Shown here piece after piece: positions 26,901 through 33,783 of a stretch of 33,783 nucleotides of DNA (within the stretch, counting starts at the first letter, position 1; each line of letters begins with the position of its first letter). Location: positions 1 through 33,783 of the forward strand of contig JALLBK010000340.1 of NCBI GenBank assembly GCA_036940085.1, in the 5' to 3' direction. The notes below the pieces were generated by a model that worked only from the letters and a program-made list of their open reading frames with translations, made no database searches and was not told where the DNA came from. The position numbers and the translations under genes are program-made. This DNA is from Discostella pseudostelligera. Taxonomy: Eukaryota; Bacillariophyta; Thalassiosirophyceae; Thalassiosirales; Thalassiosiraceae.

Positions 26901-29900
26901 GACATTGCAATGAAATGGTTGCCGATCGGAGGTTTTTGTAGGCGCGTTTGTCAACATGCATACGACGATAGGATTGGATCTTCGAGGCAGCATTGTTCTT
27001 GCGAGTAGTACGACCACGATACTGAGCCTGTAGACGTATGGCTCCACACCGAGCACGGTTGTACTTCCGCCGGTTGATCTGCATACGGAAGGTATTTGTG
27101 AGGAGCAAGCTCGCCTGAGCTTCGCGAAGTCTCCACCACCTGGAATTAGTGGACAAGAAGGACAAATGGTTTAGAATCGATTTGCACTGACTAATGGTGC
27201 GAAAGATATTCATAAACAACTTACCGAGCGCGGCCCAAGCAACCACGATACCACCTCTCAATGGTAAGGGCAGCATCACACTTAATGAGATATCTCCTCG
27301 CATGTTGCAACCCTCTCATCCAACTTTGGATCAAGGTAACCGACGCATTTTGATGGAACACTCGATGGCTCTCCAATTTGTCATGCGGGCCCTTTCGCAT
27401 GAAAACTTTTGACAAACCAAGCTGCACATCCGACTTGGGAAAGATCATGGGCTCTGGCTGTCTTTGGGCCATCCGAATCTTATTCGCGCGTGACATGGTC
27501 CCATCCTTGTTGGCATAATTGGTCGGTTTCGCGCCCTCCTCCAGCAGAATGTCCAATAACTTGACGCATAGCGTCTGGGGCTCCTCATTATCCTCGATAC
27601 TCCAGGATAGGACATTGTCTGGTATCGAAGGAAGGAGCATTCGGTATCGCTTGAAGAAGCCCATGTGGTCCAAACGGACCGGATATCCCATACGTGCGAC
27701 GCGAACGGCCTCCAACACACCACCATAACGGAGTTGTTCCGTAAGCCGTTTCCGCGTCATCAACTTGGGCTTAGCTGCATCGTTTGGCTTAAGGCATCGA
27801 ATGTAGTGAGGATCGGTAGTCTCAATCATTTCAATGAGACTGGTGAGTTGCTGCTTGAACTGTTGGCTGACAGTACTTTGCTTCGCCGACTTTCCCTTCT
27901 CACCACCCTCGCTAGAATCTTCGATCTGTACCTCATACATCTCCTTGATCAAATCGGATGAGTCCTCCTCGAAAAGTGACTTGGCGGTCAGAGGAATTTC
28001 ATCACGATTCTTCTCCAGGAAGTTGGTCTCGGCCGTATATTGGACATTGCCCGCAAAGTGACGGACGCAGAATTGACCCTTGACCTGCTGCATCTTCGTC
28101 GCACTGTATCGCGTATTGTCCGAGATTTCCTGATTCTTATTCGGGAGGTAGATATCATTCAACCGCTTGGCCCAATTCTTATCACTCCCACGCTGTCCCA
28201 ATTTACACTCATCGTCCAACATGGTCAGAATACCGTGAGGCTTGGCCTGGATCGTATCCAGACAATCCTGATTGTCGGGAAACTCAATAAATGCCCAACT
28301 AATCTTCTCACGCTCATACTCCTCCTGCTCAAGCTTGAAAATAAACTTATTAAATTGCTGCTGCAACGCCTCATTCGTAAAGTTGATACAAAGCTGTTCG
28401 AATGAGTTCACGGCAAAGCTCTCAAATCCGAAAATATCCAGTACTCCACAGGACGAACGAATGTCGGAATCATTCTCCCACTTGATCGAATTGTTCACCC
28501 GCTTCACCACCCAAAGGAACATGGCACTATACACAGTCTTGGCCAATGCATCTCGGGCATCCGCGGCCTTATCAGGAGCAAGATCAATACAAATCTGTTC
28601 CCCCCTCGTGACCATGATACGAACCGTCAATGCTGTAATCAACTTGTCGACATTCACACCTAGCAACTTGGCTGCATCGGCCACTGTTTTCGTATCGGCA
28701 ATTGTCGCAATCTCCTGTCCACCCTCATTCAATTTACTTTCAAACTTCACCTGACCGAGATGGAGAATACCGGCCACAATACTAAGGACTCGATCAATCC
28801 GTTCTTCATCAAAGCCCATACTACGCATCGACTTCAACGTGTACTTCAATCCATCCTCATCGGTAAATTCACGTAGCTGCGGTGCTCCACCCTGACCAGT
28901 AAGATGGAAGTAATTGGCCAATTCGAGTCCACCAGTCAATCCATCATGGAAGCAATACTTGTGATGCTGCTCTTCGGTCGCGCCACGCAACAGTTGATAA
29001 AAGATGTGATAGTTCCTCTCTCCCGACGCATGATATCCAATACGGACTTTTTCAAGAAGGTAGGTTTGGACTTTGGCACCCTGGAGAATACCAGCACGGT
29101 TGAATCCCAATTCAATGAATTTACCAAAACGCGACGAGTTGTCATTACGGAGAGTCTTGGCATTCCCAAATGCCTCGAGGATGGGGTTGGATTGAAGGAC
29201 ACGTTCCATGATGCTTAGGTGGGCATTTGTTCCCCCACCGGCTTCTCCACTAGTAGCAGTGCCACCGTCGCTAGCACCAACATCCGTCGAGGATGATGCC
29301 TCGGGTAGTGGGGGATGATCGACATTGGCACTTCCCAAAGTGGTCAAGTAGAGCATGACAATCTTGGTAGTTTCCGTCTTACCAGCACCAGATTCTCCAC
29401 TAATCAAAATACTCTGGGATTTGCGCTGCTCTGACATCATTTGTCGGTAGGATCGATCGGCTACGGCGTAGACGTGTGGACCTAGTAGCTTGGCATTGGA
29501 ATCACCGAGATTTTGTGAACGGAGGAGTCCTTCTTGACGGTAGGTTTCGAGAATTTCCTGCGGTGGTGGATTGCAAATGGAATTGACAAATAATGAAACA
29601 GAGAATAGAGGGGGAGGTGAGAAAAGTTCGATGAGAAATCGAGAGACAGAGAGAGCGGTGTTGATGCAGTTNAGAGAATAGAGGGGGAGGTGAGAAAAGT
29701 TCGATGAGAAATCGAGAGACAGAGAGAGCGGTGTTGATGCAGTTGTACATCCTAAAGGGAGAACACTCTCGCGACGCAATGCAAACTCATGAAATAGCAA
29801 ATGCCCCCCCGCACAATATTCGACCAGGCAAACCAGCAACCAAACAATCAATTCCAACACCAACACACACAGAGCATCACTTCAATTTCATTAATCACTT

Positions 29901-30343
29901 CAATTTAATTGAACAAAATGAAAACTCACCCTAGTATACAACGGCAATCTCTGAAAAGGATTCACCGCAATCAACACCGGCCCTGTCCACGTATAAATCT
30001 CTCCCCTAAAATATCTTTCCGACACTGCATGCAATATACTAGGTTCATGCAAATGCTGCAATGCAATCATGTCATTATCCGCCCCCTCAGCAATTTCCGC
30101 ATGAGATAATGGTGCATTGGCCAATTCCACTCCATCGTACTTTACTCCATCCCCTCCTCCACCTCCAGCAGCACCGGCAGCAGCGGTAGGGGATAGTAGT
30201 GGTCGAGTAAATGTTTTGCCAGGCGTATCCCCACCCAAGTGTTTGAGTGTCAATGCATCGGATGAGCGGGAGATAATTTCGGATAGAATCCATGGATCAT
30301 CGCCGGAGGGTTCGTAGGTCCAGACTTGGGTCCCTGCCTCCAT
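23998..30343 (-). CDS. Unconventional myosin with six IQ motifs, coiled coil, PH-like region and second coiled coil
   Basis: Actin-based motor heavy chain. Exons (minus): 30343-29930, 29557-27225, 27139-26141, 25481-25203, 25114-24168 and 24038-23998; 1670 aa. Every join is GT-AG and in phase. Motor ~60-870: P-loop GESGAGKT (192-199), switch I NDNSSRFG (276 on), switch II DIFGFE (512 on), relay [12 protein letters not shown], and RCLKPN. Six IQ-like repeats (~878-1005, e.g. [13 protein letters not shown]) bind light chains or calmodulin. Coiled coil 1004-1115 suggests dimerisation. The long tail has a PH-like segment (~1355-1520, with [10 protein letters not shown] and [20 protein letters not shown]) for lipid or protein binding and a final coiled coil (~1560-1670). 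Without the last splice the protein would end at 24133 (DISWC). The motor is certain. Linkage to the PH tail is inferred from phase; the 659-nt intron 3 also holds an alternative terminal exon (25653-25890). Class not assigned. Confidence 0.88.
25512..25665 (-). repeat. ~43-bp repeat, three diverged copies, in myosin intron 3
   Basis: On the minus strand TTTTGACGACT recurs three times (two copies 43 nt apart, the third more diverged). Each is followed by a GAGTCG- or GTGTCG-type block. The third copy contains the TGA stop of the transmembrane exon. The repeats lie in what would be the 3' UTR of the short form. Confidence 0.7.
25653..25890 (-). CDS. Candidate alternative terminal exon of the myosin: transmembrane helix
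   Basis: Within myosin intron 3 a frame preceded by TTACTTTAG is open for 79 codons to TGA. Spliced from the donor at 26141 (CG, phase 2) it continues LEPQLR into [18 protein letters not shown], a classic single-pass helix flanked by Arg on both sides. About 55 residues follow, including [13 protein letters not shown] and a second hydrophobic patch (FFACWLFG). The frame has no upstream ATG before an in-frame stop, so it needs an upstream exon, and the myosin donor fits exactly. The resulting form would be 1327 aa with a C-terminal membrane anchor. A branch-like GCTAAC lies 48 nt before the acceptor. It could instead be the remnant of another gene. Confidence 0.5.
29600..29744. repeat. Perfect 72-nt duplication around an ambiguous base, myosin intron 1
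   Basis: 29600-29671 and 29673-29744 are identical, starting AGAGAATAGAGGGGG and ending GATGCAGTT, separated by a single N at 29672. This is the pattern left by an assembly join or a collapsed tandem repeat. It lies in intron 1 (29929-29558), so the protein is unaffected. Confidence 0.95.
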
Positions 30344-31153
30344 GATTTGATATTGCTGCTGTTGTTGCTATGATTCTGCTATTACTAGCCGACGGAGAGA
30401 GAGAAATGTCGTCGTCGGCAGCTAGCGGCCTCGGCACCAATGACCAAAGACTGCGTAGAAAACCTCGATGCCGTCCAAATCCAGGCTGCCGAGGGAAAAT
30501 TGATAGTCTTAGTAGAGCGTCGTCGCTGTTGACTGTTGGAGTTGCTGCTGCCGATTCTGAGGTCGGAGCTGCCAAAAATAATGGTAATTGTTGGGTGTAG
30601 TAGCTAAGTATCGTTGGGCGGGGGCGGGCGTCGGCGGATGGCGGGTTCAACAAGCGGCAGGAGGAATTTTGCTTTCGTCATCGTCGTCCGCGCGGAGATG
30701 GTGCGGTGCGCGATGGCGAGAGGCAGAAAAAGCTGGCGAGGCTCAAAGCCTTACGCAAATACAATATTAATGAATTATTAAATTCCCATAATTACATCCT
30801 CATACAATTTGATTTTATTGACTTAAATAAAATTAAAAGTTAAATTTAAGTACCCCTTTAGGATTTCGCGTATCTTTTGCAGCGTCTGTCTGTGACCCAG
30901 CCCTACGTGGCGACCGCAGAAATAAATTGACGATAAATCCATCGCCAAAATATCTGAATCTTCACCATTGGATGGATGATGCGACGCGATGAGCTGCCCA
31001 AGGACGCCGTCGTCGTCGTCGTCGATGGTCCATATCCAATGCCTATGGCCATAAATGAATAGGAGTAGACTTAACTTAATTCATCTCTCTACGCCCTGCC
31101 GACATCGCCGACCGTATAGAAATATCTCCCCATCATTGACGACAAAAGTAGCC
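30344..31153. promoter_or_regulatory. Divergent intergenic region, myosin / EF-G1
   Basis: About 810 nt. It holds a GC-rich part near the myosin start (GGGCGGGGGCGGGCG near 30615), a strongly AT-rich part at 30765-30855, and TACGTGGC at 30904. Frames of 60-118 codons here lack motifs and likely fall in 5' UTRs. No RNA gene seen. Confidence 0.55.
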
Positions 31154-33484
31154 ATGCTGCGTGTCCTCGTTCCACTGTCAGGCACTGCAAGAGTCGCCAC
31201 ATCAACATCAGCGGCATGTACCATCGGCCGATCTGCTGCACCAGCATCCCTCCTCTCGCATTTCCTACCATCACCACCATCACCTGCTCCTGCTACTGCT
31301 GCGCACCTTCCTCATGCTCACCACCACCACCATCACCACCGCTTCTTCTCCACCACCAACAACACTCCCATCGACACCATAAAACGACGCAACATTGGCA
31401 TATCCGCGCACATCGACTCTGGCAAAACCACTCTCACCGAACGCATCCTATACTACACCGGCCGCATCTCTTCCATCCACGACGTTCGCGGCAAGGACGG
31501 CGTTGGTGCCAAAATGGACTCCATGGATCTAGAACGTGAAAAAGGAATTACTATCAAAAGTGCTGCCACATTCTGTAAATGGAATGATGCATTTGTCAAT
31601 ATCATTGATACACCTGGCCATGTTGATTTTACTATTGAAGTCGAACGTGCACTACGTGTATTAGACGGGGGTATACTGGTCCTATGTGGAGTGAGCGGTG
31701 TCCAATCCCAAAGTTTGACGGTAGATCGACAAATGAAACGATACAATGTACCCCGGCTGGCATTTATTAATAAATTAGATCGACAGGGCTCCAATCCCTG
31801 GAAGGTCATTGGAGACTTGCGAAATCAATTAAAGTTGAATGCTGCGGCGGTGCAATTGCCACTAGGATTAGAAGATAAACATTCCGGTGTGATTGATTTG
31901 ATTGAATTGAAGAGTTATACGTTTGAGGGTGACAAGGGTGAAACTGTGGTAGAGGGTGAGGTACCATCGAATATGATGGAATTGGTTCATGAGAAGCGCA
32001 CTGAATTACTTGAGAGATTGGCCGATGTCGATGAAGAGATTGGTGAATTATTCTTAATGGAAGAGGAGCCGACACCACAACAATTCAAGGAGGCGATACG
32101 TCGACGCACTGTGAGTTGTCAATTCGTTCCGGTATTTATGGGATCGGCATTCAAGAATAAGGGTGTTCAAAAATTGTTGGATGGCGTGGTGGATTACTTG
32201 CCAGAACCGAGAGAGAAGGCGAATTATGCATTAAACCGTGCCAAGAATGAAGAACCTGTCGAGGTACAATGTCATAAAGATGCTCCATTGTTGGCATTGG
32301 CATTCAAATTGGAAGAGACCCAGTTTGGACAGCTCACATATATGAGGATTTACCAGGGAATGTTAAAGAAGGGCAATGCGATTGTGAATGTCAATGATGG
32401 TAAGAAGATCAAGTTGGCACGTATTGTTCGGATGCACTCCGATGAGATGCAAGAGATTGATGAAGCCCATGCTGGTGATGTTGTGGCCATGTTTGGCATT
32501 GATTGTCGTAGTATGGATACATTTAGTGATGGCAATATGGATTTGGCCATGAGTTCCATGTTCGTACCGGAGCCGGTAATGAGTTTGGCGGTGAAGCCGC
32601 GCGAAACGAAGATGCAGAATAATTTTGCCAAGGCATTGCGAAAGTTTACGAAGGAGGACCCGACGTTGCGTGTCAAGGTCGATTCTGAAACGAAGGAGAC
32701 TGTATTGAGTGGGATGGGAGAGTTGCATCTGGAGGTGTATTTGGAACGGATGAAGCGAGAGTACAATGTCGAATGCGTTTCTGGTCAACCAAATGTGAAT
32801 TACAAGGAGACTATTGGGACCAAGAAAGTATTCGATTGGTTGCATAAGAAACAAACGGGTGGTGCAGGCCAGTATGCAAAGGTAATTGGATACATTGAAC
32901 CCATGACCGAGGAGGAGATTAAGGAGCATGGCAAACCGAACGAATTCAAAAACAAGTGCATCGGAACGAATATTCCTCCGGAATATTATCCATCGTGCGA
33001 AAAGGGTATGAATGATGCAATGACAGAGGGTGCATTGGTAGGATGTGAGGTGGAGGGGCTGCGTGTGGTACTGCAAGATGGTGCATCCCACGCCGTTGAC
33101 TCGTCCGATATGGCGTTCCGCATTTGTATGGCGAATGCAATTCGCGACACAATGAAGAAGGCCAATCCAAGTGTGTTGGAACCAGTAATGACCGTGGAGA
33201 TTGAGATACCTTCCGAGTTCCAAGGTGCGGTAATGGCGTCATTGAGCCGACGTATGGGTTTGATCCAGAATAGTGAAATGAATGACGATGGCAGTGGTCT
33301 TAAGATTGAGTGTCAGGTGCCGCTGGCGAATATGTTTGGCTACTCTACCGAGTTGCGAAGTTTGACCCAGGGGAAAGGAGAGTTCACAATGGAGTACTTC
33401 CAGCATAGTGCCGTACCAAGGAATGTCCAGGATGAGTTGATGGACAAGTACAGGATGGAGAGAGAGGCACGGGAGGCAGCTTGA
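31154..33484 (+). CDS. GFM1: Mitochondrial elongation factor G1
   Basis: GTPase that drives ribosome translocation during mitochondrial protein synthesis. Single exon, 776 aa. G1 AHIDSGKT (85-92), G2-region [14 protein letters not shown]3 DTPGHVDF (152 on), G4 NKLD (206-209), G5-like GSAFKNKG. Domain III carries GELHLEV and domain [13 protein letters not shown]; the end [20 protein letters not shown] is characteristic. [23 protein letters not shown] and the overall layout match GFM1/MEF1 rather than GFM2 or bacterial/plastid EF-G. The N-terminus ([18 protein letters not shown], then poly-His and RFFSTTN) is a typical mitochondrial presequence. I chose Met at 31154 (GCCATGC) because the upstream in-frame ATG at 31055 would place 33 non-presequence residues before it. 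Confidence 0.96.
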   Translation: MLRVLVPLSGTARVATSTSAACTIGRSAAPASLLSHFLPSPPSPAPATAAHLPHAHHHHHHHRFFSTTNNTPIDTIKRRNIGISAHIDSGKTTLTERILYYTGRISSIHDVRGKDGVGAKMDSMDLEREKGITIKSAATFCKWNDAFVNIIDTPGHVDFTIEVERALRVLDGGILVLCGVSGVQSQSLTVDRQMKRYNVPRLAFINKLDRQGSNPWKVIGDLRNQLKLNAAAVQLPLGLEDKHSGVIDLIELKSYTFEGDKGETVVEGEVPSNMMELVHEKRTELLERLADVDEEIGELFLMEEEPTPQQFKEAIRRRTVSCQFVPVFMGSAFKNKGVQKLLDGVVDYLPEPREKANYALNRAKNEEPVEVQCHKDAPLLALAFKLEETQFGQLTYMRIYQGMLKKGNAIVNVNDGKKIKLARIVRMHSDEMQEIDEAHAGDVVAMFGIDCRSMDTFSDGNMDLAMSSMFVPEPVMSLAVKPRETKMQNNFAKALRKFTKEDPTLRVKVDSETKETVLSGMGELHLEVYLERMKREYNVECVSGQPNVNYKETIGTKKVFDWLHKKQTGGAGQYAKVIGYIEPMTEEEIKEHGKPNEFKNKCIGTNIPPEYYPSCEKGMNDAMTEGALVGCEVEGLRVVLQDGASHAVDSSDMAFRICMANAIRDTMKKANPSVLEPVMTVEIEIPSEFQGAVMASLSRRMGLIQNSEMNDDGSGLKIECQVPLANMFGYSTELRSLTQGKGEFTMEYFQHSAVPRNVQDELMDKYRMEREAREAA
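31318..31342 (+). repeat. (CAC/CAT)n run encoding poly-His in EF-G1 presequence
   Basis: A trinucleotide run gives eight to nine consecutive His just before RFFSTTN, the likely presequence cleavage region. Such runs change length easily between strains. Confidence 0.8.
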
Positions 33485-33783
33485 TTGAGAAGTAATGAAG
33501 ATAGATAACGAAGAGTGGGTATAATGATAGATGAATAACGTCAATGCATTGCTGATGCATCAGTGTTGAATGCTGCATCCTCACAATATTGAAGTGCCTT
33601 TTATCTTTATTCTAGAGGAGCATCTTGATATTGTAACTTGCTAAGAGAGTCTCTTGAAGGTCGTCGAAATGAGCGGCTTGCTTGCTGCTTGCAGGTTTGG
33701 TGGATGTGGCGTCATCGTGAGTAGATACCTGGCTTACTATGAATTAAAATAAAGCTACGCTATATTAAAAATCCATACATGAC
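33485..33783 (+). other. EF-G1 3' flank
   Basis: No further gene. AATAAA at 33748-33753 is a possible poly(A) signal about 265 nt after the stop, but it could belong to another transcript. Confidence 0.4.

Noticed and set aside
30297..30653. Minus-strand 118-codon frame upstream of the myosin
   Set aside because: It overlaps the myosin start in another frame and is low complexity; more likely 5' UTR.
31055..31153. EF-G1 start at 31055
   Set aside because: A true ATG, but the 33 residues added hide a typical mitochondrial presequence that begins at 31154.
1..33783. CRISPR array, prophage, bacterial operon or rRNA genes
   Set aside because: No regularly spaced identical repeats, no phage or rRNA sequence. 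The spliced genes show eukaryotic nuclear DNA.

Overview
The window looks like nuclear DNA of a photosynthetic stramenopile, most likely a centric diatom. The evidence is short GT-AG introns (about 80-370 nt), a diaminopimelate epimerase with a signal peptide followed by an ATA-FTAP motif like the diatom plastid ASAFAP signal, long low-complexity Ser/Asn/Asp/Gln protein tails, and eukaryotic-type RtcB, Wee1-like kinase, myosin and mitochondrial EF-G. The assignment rests on protein features only; no database search was possible.

Layout. Positions 1-7834 form a gene-poor, CpG-poor block of minisatellites, dispersed short repeats and decayed coding fragments. A 1.4-kb TIR element (4118-5526) sits inside it. 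It has 58-bp inverted ends (57/58 identical), candidate 5-bp AAATC target duplications and much higher CpG than its flanks, and it appears to have inserted into an already decaying minus-strand gene. A tRNA-Asn(GTT) gene (7835-7907) marks the right edge of the block.

From 8.3 kb to the end the DNA is gene-dense: RtcB RNA ligase (+, 4 exons), Wee1-like kinase (+, one exon), DapF (-, 4 exons), an RRM-less mRNA-export adaptor-like RGG protein (-, 2 exons), aminopeptidase P (+, 5 exons including an 18-nt microexon), a large multi-exon myosin (-), and mitochondrial EF-G1 (+, one exon). I derived exon joins by hand; every multi-exon model totals a multiple of three and preserves family motifs across the junctions.

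The genes do not form a pathway. They are housekeeping functions (RNA ligation, cell-cycle control, plastid lysine synthesis, mRNA export, peptide trimming, actin-based transport, mitochondrial translation) in divergent and convergent pairs. Several intergenic regions share CACGTG(GC) boxes and E2F-like GGCGGGAA or TTTTCGCGCC elements.

The most notable candidate is the myosin 3' end. One donor after the coiled-coil exon is in phase with two different acceptors. One leads to a terminal exon encoding a transmembrane helix; the other leads to a long PH-like plus coiled-coil tail. This could give membrane-anchored and soluble forms of one motor.
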